Source: Candidatus Lachnoclostridium stercoripullorum
Lineage (GTDB): Bacteria > Bacillota > Clostridia > Lachnospirales > Lachnospiraceae
Direction: 5' to 3'
Length of the DNA stretch: 33,869 nucleotides
Assembly (NCBI GenBank): GCA_019114845.1
Contig: DXEU01000182.1
Span: 1-33,869 of the forward strand
Of this stretch, positions 14,540-23,004 are shown one piece after another. The translations under genes were made by a program, and so were the position numbers. Within the stretch, counting starts at the first letter, position 1. Each line of letters begins with the position of its first letter. Below the pieces are notes generated by a model that did no database searches, had not been told where the DNA came from, and was given only the letters and a program-made list of their open reading frames with translations.

Positions 14540-17227
14540 TCAGCTTGGCGGCGGGGCGGCGCTCAAAACCTCGTCCTCATATTCGGCCTGAGCCGACGGG
14601 ATGGTTGCCGGGGCCTGGTAGGAGGCCTGTCCGCCGGAGGATGGGCCTCCGGGAATCAGATTTCCCCCCAGATTTGGGGAAATGATCACGCTGGAGCTGT
14701 CGTGGACCGTACACCTGTCCGGAAGGGCGAACAGGGAGTCATCGGTCACCGTGGTCTCCCCGGCGGGGATCGTCATGAACACGCCGGTGGTCCGGTTGGG
14801 GCAGAACTCCGTGGCCAGCATGCCGGAATCGGAGCAGACCGTGGCTCTGGTGTGGTGGTCGCACACCTCCGTGGGAACCGTGCCTTTGGCGAAATACTCG
14901 GTGTACACCGCGCTGCCCCTGGGGTCCGCCGAGCAGACGCCGGGGATGGCCAGTTTTCCCGATTTGCGGCAGATCTCCGCCGTCTCCACGCTGTCGGGGA
15001 CGGTAAAGCCGGGATCCGCGAGCCCCTCGTGGACCCGGGTCATGATCTTTCGCCAGATATCCTTGTGGAAGCTGGTGCCCCCGTTGGAGGCGGTCAGCTT
15101 CTGGTTGCTGTCGCAGCCGCCCCAGATGCCGGCGGTGTAGTAGGGGGTGTAGCCCACGAACCAGATGTCGTTGTTGGCCGTGGTGGTGCCGCTCTTGCCG
15201 GCGGCGGACATCCCCGACAGGGCCGCCCGGGTGCTGGTGGAGTTGACGCTCATCTCCGAGCCGGAGAAATGGCGGTTGGCCTCCATGGATTCGGACATGG
15301 CGTCCGTCAGCAGAAAGGCGGTGGAATCCTTCAGCACCCTCCTGGTCTCCGGCTGGTTGTCGATGAGGACTCTGCCGTTGTGGTCCAGGATCTTGGTGAA
15401 GAATATGGGCTTGGTGTAGACGCCGCCGTTGGCGATGGCGGAGAAGGCCGCGGTCAGCTCCAGGTTGGAGACGCCGTTGGTGAGTCCTCCCAGGGCTGCG
15501 GCCGCCGTCACATCCGAGTCCACCAGGCTGGTGATGCCCAGATTTTTCGCGTACTCAATGCCCAGCTGCGGGGTCACCGTCTCCATCATGCAGCGCACGG
15601 CCACGATGTTCATGGAGTAGATGATGCCCTCCCGGATGTTGGAATATCCCAGGTAGCCGGGGCCGGAGGAGTACCAGTTGCGGAAGGTCTTGGTGTCCAC
15701 CGTGTAGGGGGCGTCGTAGTAGACCGTCCCCAGGGTCGCCCCGCAGGTGTCGATGGCCGGGGCAAAGCAGGTGATGACCTTGAACACCGATCCCGGCTGG
15801 CGCACCACGTCGCTGGCCCGGTTTAAGGTGCGGCTGGCAGTCTTCTCCCCCCGCCCGCCGCTGATGGCCTTCACCTCCCCGGTGTACTGGTCCATGAGGA
15901 CGAAGGACACCTGGGGCTGGAGAACCATGGTCGCCGTCTCCCCGATGACCTCGTCCCCCTCCTGGAGCTGCCAGGTGCGGTACTGCTCCACGTCGTTCTG
16001 GGCCGCCTCCTGGCTCTCGTAGAGGCCGGTGTAGGAGTCCTGCAGCACGTCCTTGTGCCATTTTTCTATGTCGTGCTCCGAGTAGTGCTCTGTGGTGCCG
16101 TCCGGGTGGGTGACGGACAGCCGGTACTCCACCGAATACTTGGCGGCGGTGTAGTTGTCCGGGTTGTTGACCTCCTCATCCACGATGGCCTGGAGCTTCG
16201 GATCCTGGGTGGTGTAGATCTGCAAGCCGCCGCTGTAGATCAGGTTGGTGGCCTGGCTCTCCGTGTAGCCCAGCTGGTCCATGAGGGCGTCCATCACCTG
16301 GTCGATGAGCTCATCTGTGAAATAGCTGTAGGGGGTGCTGTTCTCCCTGGTGAGAAGGTCCACGTCCTGGATCCGGTCGTAGACGTTGTCTGCCAGGGCC
16401 TCCTCCTGCTCCGCCTGGGAAATATACCCCTGATCCACCATGTTCTGGAGGATGATCCGCCGTTTCTCCTCGTTGGCTTCCCGGCCGGAGATGGGGTTGT
16501 ACTTGGAGGGGTTCTGGGTGATGCCGGCCAGAACCGCGCACTCGGACAAGGTCAGATCCGACACGCCCTTGTTGAAATACCGCTTGGCGGCCACCTTGAC
16601 CCCCAGGGTGTTGTTGCCCAGGTTGATGGTGTTTAGATAGTTGGTGATGATCAGTTCCTTGCTCATGCTCTTGTCCAGCTGCAGGGCCAGGTACTGCTCC
16701 TGGATCTTGCGCTCGATGCGGTCCCCCCAGTTGTCCTCGCTGCCGCCCCCCAGCACATTGTTCTTGATGAGCTGCTGGGTGATGGTGCTGGCGCCGCCGC
16801 TGTAGTCCCCGGAGAGAATGCCCCAGGCCGCCCTGGCGATGGAGCGCAGGTCGATGCCGTTGTGCTGCCAGAAGCGGGCGTCCTCGATGGCCACGAAGGC
16901 GTTTATCAGATCTTCCGGCAGCTCCTCATACTCCGCCTCCTCCCGGTTGGAGCCGGTTTTCACCAGGGTGTCCGTCAGGTTTCCGGCGCTGTCGTAGACG
17001 GTGGTGGCGTACCCGGCGGGCACGATGCTCTCCAGGTTCAGCTCAGGGGCTTTCTCGATGATGCCGTGGACCATGCCCAGGGCGGCCCCGACGCCGGTGA
17101 CCCCCAGGAAGAGCACCAGAACAGACAGCAGTTTTACAAAAGAAAAGCTCAGTCTGGAAGCGTATTTTTTCCGATTGGACTGGAGTGAGTTCAGCTTTCG
17201 TTCCGTTCCGCTTTTTCCGTAATTCAT
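14540..17227 (-). CDS. Class A penicillin-binding protein (PBP1A type)
   Basis: A bifunctional peptidoglycan synthase: glycosyltransferase family 51 plus transpeptidase. The 895-residue product has a short basic cytoplasmic N terminus, a membrane anchor near 31-53 and GT51 motifs FVAIEDARFWQHNGID (catalytic Glu115), GGASTITQQLIKN and KIQEQYLALQLDKSMSK. The transpeptidase domain has the nucleophile in RQPGSVFKV (Ser480), YSMNIVAV (SxN) and GKSGTT (KSG) near 677. A Cys-containing, Ser/Pro-rich C-terminal tail follows. The start is the ATG at 17227 after AAAGGAGG, not the upstream frame from 17281, which overlaps the promoter. It converges with spoVAE and diverges from the YigZ gene. Position beside spoVA raises, but does not prove, a sporulation role; its promoter looks vegetative. 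Confidence 0.93.
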   Translation of the reverse strand: MNYGKSGTERKLNSLQSNRKKYASRLSFSFVKLLSVLVLFLGVTGVGAALGMVHGIIEKAPELNLESIVPAGYATTVYDSAGNLTDTLVKTGSNREEAEYEELPEDLINAFVAIEDARFWQHNGIDLRSIARAAWGILSGDYSGGASTITQQLIKNNVLGGGSEDNWGDRIERKIQEQYLALQLDKSMSKELIITNYLNTINLGNNTLGVKVAAKRYFNKGVSDLTLSECAVLAGITQNPSKYNPISGREANEEKRRIILQNMVDQGYISQAEQEEALADNVYDRIQDVDLLTRENSTPYSYFTDELIDQVMDALMDQLGYTESQATNLIYSGGLQIYTTQDPKLQAIVDEEVNNPDNYTAAKYSVEYRLSVTHPDGTTEHYSEHDIEKWHKDVLQDSYTGLYESQEAAQNDVEQYRTWQLQEGDEVIGETATMVLQPQVSFVLMDQYTGEVKAISGGRGEKTASRTLNRASDVVRQPGSVFKVITCFAPAIDTCGATLGTVYYDAPYTVDTKTFRNWYSSGPGYLGYSNIREGIIYSMNIVAVRCMMETVTPQLGIEYAKNLGITSLVDSDVTAAAALGGLTNGVSNLELTAAFSAIANGGVYTKPIFFTKILDHNGRVLIDNQPETRRVLKDSTAFLLTDAMSESMEANRHFSGSEMSVNSTSTRAALSGMSAAGKSGTTTANNDIWFVGYTPYYTAGIWGGCDSNQKLTASNGGTSFHKDIWRKIMTRVHEGLADPGFTVPDSVETAEICRKSGKLAIPGVCSADPRGSAVYTEYFAKGTVPTEVCDHHTRATVCSDSGMLATEFCPNRTTGVFMTIPAGETTVTDDSLFALPDRCTVHDSSSVIISPNLGGNLIPGGPSSGGQASYQAPATIPSAQAEYEDEVLSAAPPPS

Positions 17228-17252
17228 AAAGCCTCCTTTCCGGTATCTGAAT

Positions 17253-17281
17253 AGTATACCAAAAGTAAGAAAAGAATTCAA
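17253..17281 (-). promoter_or_regulatory. Sigma-A promoter of the PBP gene
   Basis: Reading the minus strand: TTGAAT (17276-17281), a 17-base spacer and TATACT (17253-17258). The leader to the start codon is only about 20 bases. Confidence 0.75.
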
Positions 17282-17311
17282 CTTTTGCGTGATTTTGCGG
17301 GGAAAACCGGT

Positions 17312-17317
17312 TATAAT
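17312..17317 (+). promoter_or_regulatory. Probable -10 box of the YigZ-family gene
   Basis: A perfect TATAAT sits 30 bases before the start codon. The best -35 at 17 bases is only GTGATT (17289-17294), so the promoter is weak or depends on an activator. Confidence 0.45.
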
Positions 17318-17347
17318 GGTCTACAGCAAAGGGGAAGGAGAGAAGAG

Positions 17348-17998
17348 ATGATTCCTGAATACAAGATCCTCTACGAGGGAGGAAGCGGAGAGATTATAGA
17401 GAAGAAATCCAGGTTTATCGCCACCCTGCGGCCGGTGGAGTCGGAGGAGGAGGCGTACGCTTTTATCGAGGAGATGCGGAAGAAATACTGGGACGCCACC
17501 CACAACTGCTCCGCCTTCGTCGTCGGCGAGCGGGGGGAACTGGCCCGCTGCAGCGACGATGGGGAGCCCAGCCAGACGGCGGGGCGGCCCATGCTGGATG
17601 TGCTTCTGGGGGAGGAGATCCGCAACGTGTGCGCGGTGGTCACCCGGTACTTCGGCGGGACACTCCTGGGCACCGGGGGCCTGGTGCGGGCCTACTCCGG
17701 GGCGGTGAAGGAGGGCCTCGCCCACTGCACGGTGGTCACCAAGCGGCTGGCGAAGGAACTGGCGGTCACCACCGATTACAGCGGCGTGGGGAAGATCCAG
17801 TATCTGGCGGCCCAGAGCGGCATCACCACCCTGGACAGCCAGTACGGGGCGGATGTGACATTTTCCTTTCTGGTCCCCACGGGTCAGGCGGACTCCTTCA
17901 TGGTGCTCCTGACGGAGGGAACCAACGGGCGCTGCGCCATGGAGGTGAAGCGGGAGCTTTATTACGGCCTTATAAATAAAAATGTAATACTTTTTTAA
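17348..17998 (+). CDS. yigZ: YigZ/IMPACT family protein
   Basis: A 216-residue protein of the YigZ (UPF0029/IMPACT) family, cytoplasmic. In the eukaryotic relative the domain binds GCN1 and restrains GCN2 signalling; the bacterial role is not settled. Motifs visible are KKSRFIATLRPV, KKYWDATHNCSAFV, SDDGEPSQTAGRPML, VVTRYFGGTLLGTGGLVRAY (the family signature) and a C-terminal DUF1949-like domain from about residue 140 (TTDYSGVGKIQYL). The start is ATG 17348 with AAGGAGAG upstream. No clear terminator separates it from mscL, which has its own probable promoter. Confidence 0.9.
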   Translation: MIPEYKILYEGGSGEIIEKKSRFIATLRPVESEEEAYAFIEEMRKKYWDATHNCSAFVVGERGELARCSDDGEPSQTAGRPMLDVLLGEEIRNVCAVVTRYFGGTLLGTGGLVRAYSGAVKEGLAHCTVVTKRLAKELAVTTDYSGVGKIQYLAAQSGITTLDSQYGADVTFSFLVPTGQADSFMVLLTEGTNGRCAMEVKRELYYGLINKNVILF

Positions 17999-18007
17999 TA
18001 AAAGGGT

Positions 18008-18036
18008 TTTTCAAATGGGGAGAACCGTGCTATAGT
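18008..18036 (+). promoter_or_regulatory. Probable mscL promoter
   Basis: TTTTCA (18008-18013), a 17-base spacer and TATAGT (18031-18036), 60 bases before the start codon. Confidence 0.5.
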
Positions 18037-18095
18037 GGCCTAGTCAGACCGTTTGGCCGCTCTGATATGTTATAAGGAAAGGAACAAATGAGAAA

Positions 18096-18521
18096 ATGAA
18101 GAAGTTTATCGCTGAATTTAAGGCATTTGCCCTCAGGGGAAATGTGATGGATATGGCGATCGGTGTTCTCATCGGCGGTGCGTTCTCCGGAATCGTCACC
18201 TCCCTGACCGATAATTTTATCACGCCGATTCTCAAATTTGCAACCGGCGCCGAGCACTACAGTCTGGAGCAGGTGGCTGGATTCGCCTCCACCTTCGCCT
18301 CCGCCGTGGTGAATTTCCTGATCACGGCCCTGATCCTGTTCTGCCTGCTGAAGGCCATGAACCGTCTGATGACCATCGGTCAGAAGAAGGAGGAGGAGAA
18401 GCCGGCAGCTCCCACCACCAAGAAGTGCCCCTACTGCCAGACAGAGATCGACATCGCGGCCACCCGCTGCCCGCACTGCACCTCCTACATCGAGCCGGAG
18501 CACGCGCACCACGAGGCGTAA
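18096..18521 (+). CDS. mscL: Large-conductance mechanosensitive channel with C-terminal zinc ribbon
   Basis: MscL is the pentameric emergency valve that opens on hypo-osmotic shock. The 141-residue product has the amphipathic N-terminal helix MKKFIAEFKAFALRGNVMDM, TM1 (AIGVLIGGAFSGIVTSL), the FITPIL segment, a short periplasmic loop and TM2 (AVVNFLITALILFCLLKAM). The tail differs from the Escherichia coli form: after a charged KKEEEKP linker it ends in KKCPYCQTEI and TRCPHCTSYI. These form two CxxC pairs (Cys111, 114, 125, 128), a rubredoxin-like zinc-ribbon knuckle. Such tails are known in clostridial MscL proteins, but their function is unclear. The SD-like AAGGAAAGGAAC also precedes a three-codon ATG-stop frame (18088) that overlaps the true start. 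Confidence 0.93.
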   Translation: MKKFIAEFKAFALRGNVMDMAIGVLIGGAFSGIVTSLTDNFITPILKFATGAEHYSLEQVAGFASTFASAVVNFLITALILFCLLKAMNRLMTIGQKKEEEKPAAPTTKKCPYCQTEIDIAATRCPHCTSYIEPEHAHHEA

Positions 18522-18543
18522 GGCGGCTTTCTCGCCAAACCCC

Positions 18544-18572
18544 TTGCAATTTGCGGGGCAAGGTGCTATATT
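18544..18572 (+). promoter_or_regulatory. Candidate typA promoter
   Basis: TTGCAA (18544-18549), a 17-base spacer and TATATT (18567-18572). It lies between mscL and typA, and the next structure downstream is an intrinsic terminator. Confidence 0.6.
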
Positions 18573-18597
18573 ATAAAACTGGTAAAGAAAAAGACAG

Positions 18598-18630
18598 ACT
18601 AAGGACCGAGAACAAGGTCCTTAGTTTTTT
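18598..18630 (+). terminator. Intrinsic terminator / possible attenuator in the typA leader
   Basis: A perfect stem (ACTAAGGACC with GGTCCTTAGT, 18598-18607 and 18616-18625) followed by a T-run. It ends mscL transcripts, but it also lies about 20 bases after the presumed typA start site, so it could attenuate typA. Confidence 0.85.
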
Positions 18631-18738
18631 GTGCGATACGCCCGGCGAGGGCTGCGGTGCCGCACAGAATAGGGGAAGTGTCACCTTCCCCGCCCGATGC
18701 AGGGAAATGAAGAGTCTCGGATGGAGAGGAAGAAGCGT

Positions 18739-20577
18739 ATGAAGATGAAGAGAGAAGACGTGAGAAATATTGCCATCATCGCCCACGTAGACCACGGCAA
18801 GACCACCCTGGTGGACTGCCTGCTGCGCCAGAGCGGTGTGTTCCGCGCCAACCAGGAAGTGATGGAGCGGGTGATGGACTCCAACGATATTGAGAGGGAG
18901 AGGGGAATTACCATTCTCTCTAAGAACACGGCTGTGGAGTACAAGGGGACCAAGATCAACATCGTGGACACCCCAGGACACGCGGATTTCGGCGGCGAGG
19001 TGGAGCGCGTGCTGAAGATGGTCAACGGCGTCATCCTGGTGGTGGACGCCTACGAGGGCCCCATGCCCCAGACAAAGTTTGTGCTGAGCAAGGCCCTGGA
19101 CCTGGATCTGCCGGTGATCGTCTGCCTGAACAAGATCGACCGCCCGGAGGCCCGCCCCCAGGAGGTGGTGGACGAGGTTCTGGAGCTCTTTATGGATCTG
19201 GACGCCTCCGATGAGCAGCTGGACTGCCCCTTCCTGTACGCGTCCGCCAAGGGCGGCTTTGCCAAGAAGGAGCTGGACGATCCGGAGACGGATATGTCTC
19301 CCCTCTTTGAGACCATCCTCGACTACATCCCGGCCCCGGAGGGGGATCCCGACGCCCCCACCCAGGTGCTCATCAGCACCATCGACTACAACGAGTACGT
19401 GGGCCGCATCGGAATCGGTAAGGTGGACAACGGCTCCATCCGGGTGAACCAGGAGTGCGTGCTGGTGAACCACCACGACCCGGACAAGTTCAAAAAGATC
19501 AAGATCGGAAAACTGTATGAGTTCGACGGTCTGAACCGCGTGGAGGTGCAGCAGGCGGGAATCGGCTCCATCGTGGCCATCTCCGGCATCGCGGACATCC
19601 ACATCGGGGATACCATCTGCTCTCCGGAGCACCCGGAGCCCATCCCCTTCCAGAAGATCTCTGAGCCCACCATCGCCATGGACTTTATGGTCAACGACAG
19701 CCCGCTGGCGGGGCAGGAGGGCAAATACATCACCTCCCGGCATCTGAGGGACCGCCTGTTTAGGGAGCTGAACACCGACGTGAGCCTGCGGGTGGAGGAG
19801 AAATCCCCGGACTGCTTCAAGGTCTCCGGCAGAGGCGAGCTGCATCTGTCTGTGCTGATCGAGAACATGCGCCGGGAGGGCTATGAGTTCGCCGTCAGCA
19901 AGGCGGAGGTCCTCTACAAGTACGACGAGAGAAATCAGAAGCTGGAGCCCATGGAGCTGGCCTACGTGGACGTGCCGGACGATTTCACCGGCATCGTGAT
20001 CCAGAAGCTCACTAGCCGCAAGGGCGAGCTGCAGGGCATGAGCCCCACCTCCGGCGGCTATACCCGCCTGGAGTTCTCCATCCCCTCCAGGGGCCTCATC
20101 GGCTACCGGGGGGAGTTCATGACGGACACCAAGGGAAACGGCATCCTGAACACCAGCTTTGAGGGGTACGGCCCCTACAAGGGGGACCTCTCCTACCGTC
20201 CCACCGGCTCCCTCATCGCTTACGAGGCGGGAGAGTCCATCACCTATGGACTGTTCAACGCCCAGGAGCGGGGAACCCTGTTCATCGGTCCGGGGGTGAA
20301 GGTGTACTCCGGCATGGTTGTGGGTTCCTGCCCCAAGGCGGAGGACATCGAGTTAAACGTCTGCAAGACCAAGAAGCTGACCAACACCCGCTCCTCCAGC
20401 GCCGACGAGGCGCTGAAGCTCACCCCGCCCAAGGAGATGAGCCTGGAGCAGTGCCTGGACTTCATCGACACGGACGAGCTCCTGGAGGTGACGCCCAAGA
20501 GCCTGCGGATCCGCAAGAAGATCCTGGATCCCACCATGCGCAAGCGGGCGATGATGAACAAGAAATCCCAGCAGTAA
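18739..20577 (+). CDS. typA: Ribosome-binding GTPase TypA/BipA
   Basis: TypA is a translational GTPase that binds the 70S ribosome and helps 50S assembly and growth under cold and stress. The protein has 612 residues from ATG 18739, the usual family length. G motifs are [17 protein letters not shown] (G1), RGITI (G2), [15 protein letters not shown] (G3) and [10 protein letters not shown] (G4). EF-G-like domains follow ([21 protein letters not shown]), with the TypA C-terminal domain at the end. The start was chosen by length and by GAGAGGAAG 6-9 bases upstream; in-frame ATGs at 18697 and 18721 would add a non-conserved basic leader. It is monocistronic, since a new promoter for the T-box transcript lies just after its stop. 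Confidence 0.95.
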   Translation: MKMKREDVRNIAIIAHVDHGKTTLVDCLLRQSGVFRANQEVMERVMDSNDIERERGITILSKNTAVEYKGTKINIVDTPGHADFGGEVERVLKMVNGVILVVDAYEGPMPQTKFVLSKALDLDLPVIVCLNKIDRPEARPQEVVDEVLELFMDLDASDEQLDCPFLYASAKGGFAKKELDDPETDMSPLFETILDYIPAPEGDPDAPTQVLISTIDYNEYVGRIGIGKVDNGSIRVNQECVLVNHHDPDKFKKIKIGKLYEFDGLNRVEVQQAGIGSIVAISGIADIHIGDTICSPEHPEPIPFQKISEPTIAMDFMVNDSPLAGQEGKYITSRHLRDRLFRELNTDVSLRVEEKSPDCFKVSGRGELHLSVLIENMRREGYEFAVSKAEVLYKYDERNQKLEPMELAYVDVPDDFTGIVIQKLTSRKGELQGMSPTSGGYTRLEFSIPSRGLIGYRGEFMTDTKGNGILNTSFEGYGPYKGDLSYRPTGSLIAYEAGESITYGLFNAQERGTLFIGPGVKVYSGMVVGSCPKAEDIELNVCKTKKLTNTRSSSADEALKLTPPKEMSLEQCLDFIDTDELLEVTPKSLRIRKKILDPTMRKRAMMNKKSQQ

Positions 20578-20597
20578 AAAACGGCCGGAGAATCACT

Positions 20598-20627
20598 TTG
20601 ACAGGGAATGGGATTTCGTGTTATAGT
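20598..20627 (+). promoter_or_regulatory. Promoter of the trpS T-box transcript
   Basis: TTGACA (20598-20603, perfect), an 18-base spacer and TATAGT (20622-20627), with transcription starting near 20634. Confidence 0.8.
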
Positions 20628-20634
20628 ACAGAAT

Positions 20635-20962
20635 AGAGAGAAAAACCGATGACGGAGGAGAGTATCTCCGGTTCCGGAAGCACAGAGAGCGGCCAGAGGG
20701 TGAGAGGGCGGCGTGACGGGACGGGGAGAATGGGCTCCCGAGGGCAAACTGAAATCGGAACCTCGGCGAAGGCCGGCAGCCCTGGGCTGCAGGATGGCCT
20801 TGGGGCGGAGAGTAGGGGAGACGCAGCAGACAGTCCGGCGTTACAGGGACTGCGCGCCGGCACCGGCGCGGCTTGAGAGCGTCCTCTGGGACGAAATCAG
20901 GTGGCACCGCAGGGATTGATACCCTCTGTCCTGATCCGAAAATCGGGACAGGGGGATTTTTT
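20635..20962 (+). ncRNA. T-box riboswitch, tryptophan-specific, upstream of trpS
   Basis: A leader of about 330 bases that senses uncharged tRNA and allows transcription of trpS when it is bound. The T-box core AGGTGGCACCGC is at 20899-20910. Its TGGC bulge should pair with a GCCA tRNA end, fitting the G discriminator of bacterial tRNA-Trp. The specifier loop GAA-TGG-G at 20728-20734 reads UGG, the Trp codon (20731-20733). The terminator is a 14-bp stem with two G-U pairs (20922-20935 with 20942-20955) and a T-run (20957-20962). The antiterminator can form by ATCAGG (20896-20901) pairing with CCTGAT (20930-20935), which is the 5' arm of the terminator. Confidence 0.95.
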
Positions 20963-21011
20963 ATTCAATAGGAAATTTCATTTTTGTATGAAAATCAGGA
21001 GGAAAACAAAC

Positions 21012-22103
21012 ATGGGAAAGATTATTTTGACGGGAGACCGCCCCACCGGACGTCTCCATGTGGGACACTATGTGGGATCCCTGAGAAGGAGGGTGGAGCT
21101 GCAGAACTCCGGGGAGTACGAGAAAATTTTCATCATGATCGCCGACGCCCAGGCGCTGACAGACAACATTGAGAACCCGGAGAAGGTGCGCCAGAACATT
21201 CTCGAGGTGGCGCTGGACTATCTGTCCTGCGGCATCGACCCGGAGAAGACCACCATCCTCATTCAGTCCCAGATTCCGGAGCTCTACGAGCTCACCGCCT
21301 ACTACATGGACCTGGTGACGGTGTCCCGCCTCCAGAGAAATCCCACCGTGAAGAGCGAGATTCAGATGAGAAATTTTGAGGCCAGCATTCCCGTGGGCTT
21401 CTTCACCTACCCCATCAGCCAGGCGGCGGACATCACCGCCTTCAAGGCCACCACGGTGCCGGTGGGCGTGGACCAGCTGCCCATGATCGAGCAGACCAAG
21501 GAGATCGTCCATAAGTTCAACTCCGTCTATGCGGAGGTGCTGGTGGATCCGGACGCCCTGCTGCCGGAGAATCAGGCCTGCATGCGCCTCCCCGGCATCG
21601 ACGGGAAGGCCAAGATGAGCAAGTCCCTGGGCAACTGCATCTACCTCTCCGACACGGCCGACGAGGTGAAGAAGAAAATCATGAGCATGTACACCGATCC
21701 CACCCACATCCAGGTGAGCGACCCGGGACACATTGAGGGGAACACGGTGTTCACCTACCTGGACGCCTTCTGCCGCCCGGAGCATTTTGAGCGGTATCTG
21801 CCGGATTACGCCAACCTGGACGAGCTGAAGGCCCACTACCAGAGAGGCGGCCTGGGGGATGTGAAGGTGAAGCGCTTCTTAAACAGCGTGCTGGAGGAGA
21901 CGCTGGAGCCCATCCGCGCCAGGAGAAAAGAGTTTGAGAAGGACATCCCGGGCGTGTACCAGATCCTGAAGCGGGGCAGCGAGGCCGCCGAGGAGGTGGC
22001 CGCCCAGACACTGTCCGAGGTGAAGGACGCCATGAAGATCAATTACTTCAGCGACCAGGAGCTGATCCGCTCCCAGTCTGAGAAGTACAGCAGAAGCGAA
22101 TAA
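21012..22103 (+). CDS. trpS: Tryptophan--tRNA ligase
   Basis: TrpS charges tRNA-Trp. The 363-residue protein has the class-I signatures [11 protein letters not shown] (HIGH-like, near residues 13-23) and KMSKSLGN (KMSKS, near 200). The tryptophan-tRNA synthetase stretches [21 protein letters not shown] and [15 protein letters not shown] are also present. The start is ATG 21012 after AGGAGGAAAAC. Longer in-frame extension runs back into the T-box terminator and is not used. Expression is controlled by the T-box leader just upstream. A CsoR-type repressor gene follows with no promoter or terminator obvious in between. Confidence 0.96.
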   Translation: MGKIILTGDRPTGRLHVGHYVGSLRRRVELQNSGEYEKIFIMIADAQALTDNIENPEKVRQNILEVALDYLSCGIDPEKTTILIQSQIPELYELTAYYMDLVTVSRLQRNPTVKSEIQMRNFEASIPVGFFTYPISQAADITAFKATTVPVGVDQLPMIEQTKEIVHKFNSVYAEVLVDPDALLPENQACMRLPGIDGKAKMSKSLGNCIYLSDTADEVKKKIMSMYTDPTHIQVSDPGHIEGNTVFTYLDAFCRPEHFERYLPDYANLDELKAHYQRGGLGDVKVKRFLNSVLEETLEPIRARRKEFEKDIPGVYQILKRGSEAAEEVAAQTLSEVKDAMKINYFSDQELIRSQSEKYSRSE

Positions 22104-22182
22104 ATTCCGGGACGGCGGATCCGTCTGCCCTGCAGATGTGAGGAGAGAAGCGTGCCGGTGTCTGAGTGATGAGAGGTGGAAG

Positions 22183-22494
22183 ATGAGCGAGAACAGGGAA
22201 GAGAAATGCTGCTGCGGCCGCCATAAGCACCGCAGCGAGGAGGAGGAGAAGGCCCTCCTCAACCGGCTGAACCGCATCGAGGGACAGATCCGCGGCATCA
22301 AGAACATGGTGGAGGACGAGCGGTACTGCATCGACATCCTGAACCAGGTGTCAGCCGTCCAGGCGGCCCTCAACAGCTTCAACCGCATTTTGCTGACGGA
22401 CCACATCCACACCTGCGTGGTGGAGCGGGTGGAGAAGGGGGATACGGAGGTCATCGACGAGCTCTGCCGCGCCCTTCAGAAGCTGATGAAGTAG
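22183..22494 (+). CDS. CsoR/RcnR-family metal-sensing repressor
   Basis: A 103-residue all-helical DUF156 repressor, cytoplasmic and DNA-binding. The core reads LLNRLNRIEGQIRGIKNMVEDERYC, then VQAALNSFNRILLTDHIHTCVVE. The Cys of ERYC and the His and Cys of DHIHTC match the Cys-His-Cys ligands of copper-sensing CsoR, so Cu(I) is the best guess, although nickel, sulfide and formaldehyde sensors share the fold. The N terminus has an additional CCCGRHKH stretch that could also bind metal. ATG 22183 has GAGAGGTGG upstream. No copper ATPase or chaperone gene is adjacent, so the regulon must be elsewhere. It follows trpS closely. Confidence 0.85.
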   Translation: MSENREEKCCCGRHKHRSEEEEKALLNRLNRIEGQIRGIKNMVEDERYCIDILNQVSAVQAALNSFNRILLTDHIHTCVVERVEKGDTEVIDELCRALQKLMK

Positions 22495-22497
22495 GGA

Positions 22498-22521
22498 GGG
22501 GCTGGGCTTTGGCCCGGCCCC
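22498..22521 (+). terminator. GC-rich hairpin after the CsoR-family gene
   Basis: A perfect 10-bp stem (GGGGCTGGGC, 22498-22507, with GCCCGGCCCC, 22512-22521) with a four-base loop, four bases after the stop codon. The following sequence is only weakly T-rich. Confidence 0.55.
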
Positions 22522-22587
22522 GCTCCTGCAGGGAATTTTCTAAATTGCGTGAATTTTTGATACAACAAAAAATACTTTAAAAAAGAG

Positions 22588-22616
22588 TTGACTTTTCCCA
22601 CCATCTGTTATATACT
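22588..22616 (+). promoter_or_regulatory. Promoter of the tRNA cluster
   Basis: TTGACT (22588-22593), a 17-base spacer and TATACT (22611-22616), directly before tRNA-Pro. Confidence 0.85.
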
Positions 22617-22627
22617 ACCAAAGGTAT

Positions 22628-22701
22628 CGAGGCGTGGCTCAGCTTGGTAGAGCGCTGCGTTCGGGACGCAGAGGTCGCAAGTTCAAATCTTGTCGCCTCG
22701 A
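22628..22701 (+). tRNA. tRNA-Pro (anticodon CGG), copy 1
   Basis: A complete cloverleaf with CGAGGCG/CGCCTCG acceptor arms, discriminator A and anticodon loop TTCGGGA, giving CGG (codon CCG). CCA is not encoded. It is identical to the copy at 22925. Confidence 0.96.
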
Positions 22702-22708
22702 TGATACC

Positions 22709-22780
22709 GGCCTATTGGTCAAGCGGTCAAGACGCCGCCCTCTCACGGCGGAAACCCGGGTTCGATTCCCGGATAGGTCA
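22709..22780 (+). tRNA. tRNA-Glu (anticodon CTC), copy 1
   Basis: Acceptor arms GGCCTAT/ATAGGTC (one G-U), discriminator A and anticodon loop CTCTCAC, giving CTC (codon GAG). CCA is not encoded. It is followed by a terminator-like hairpin at 22786. Confidence 0.96.
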
Positions 22781-22785
22781 CTGGA

Positions 22786-22813
22786 TGCTTTGGATTATTC
22801 CAAGGCATTTTTT
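22786..22813 (+). terminator. Intrinsic terminator inside the tRNA cluster
   Basis: An 8-bp stem with one G-U pair (TGCTTTGG, 22786-22793, with CCAAGGCA, 22800-22807) and six T residues, between tRNA-Glu copy 1 and tRNA-Thr. Confidence 0.65.
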
Positions 22814-22819
22814 AAGCAG

Positions 22820-22892
22820 GCTACTGTGGCTCAGTCGGTAGAGCAGCTGATTCGTAATCAGCAGGTCAGGGGTTCGAGTCCCCTCAGTAGCT
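22820..22892 (+). tRNA. tRNA-Thr (anticodon CGT)
   Basis: Acceptor arms GCTACTG/CAGTAGC, discriminator T and anticodon loop TTCGTAA, giving CGT (codon ACG). CCA is not encoded. A T-run begins at its end. No separate promoter is visible. Confidence 0.95.
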
Positions 22893-22924
22893 TTTTTGAT
22901 GGGTAAATTTCATCAAGACCATGT

Positions 22925-22998
22925 CGAGGCGTGGCTCAGCTTGGTAGAGCGCTGCGTTCGGGACGCAGAGGTCGCAAGTTCAAATCTTGTCGCCTCGA
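22925..22998 (+). tRNA. tRNA-Pro (anticodon CGG), copy 2
   Basis: Identical to tRNA-Pro copy 1, 297 bases downstream. The match to copy 1 stops almost exactly at the tRNA ends, pointing to a duplicated Pro-Glu pair. Confidence 0.96.
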
Positions 22999-23004
22999 TG
23001 ATCC

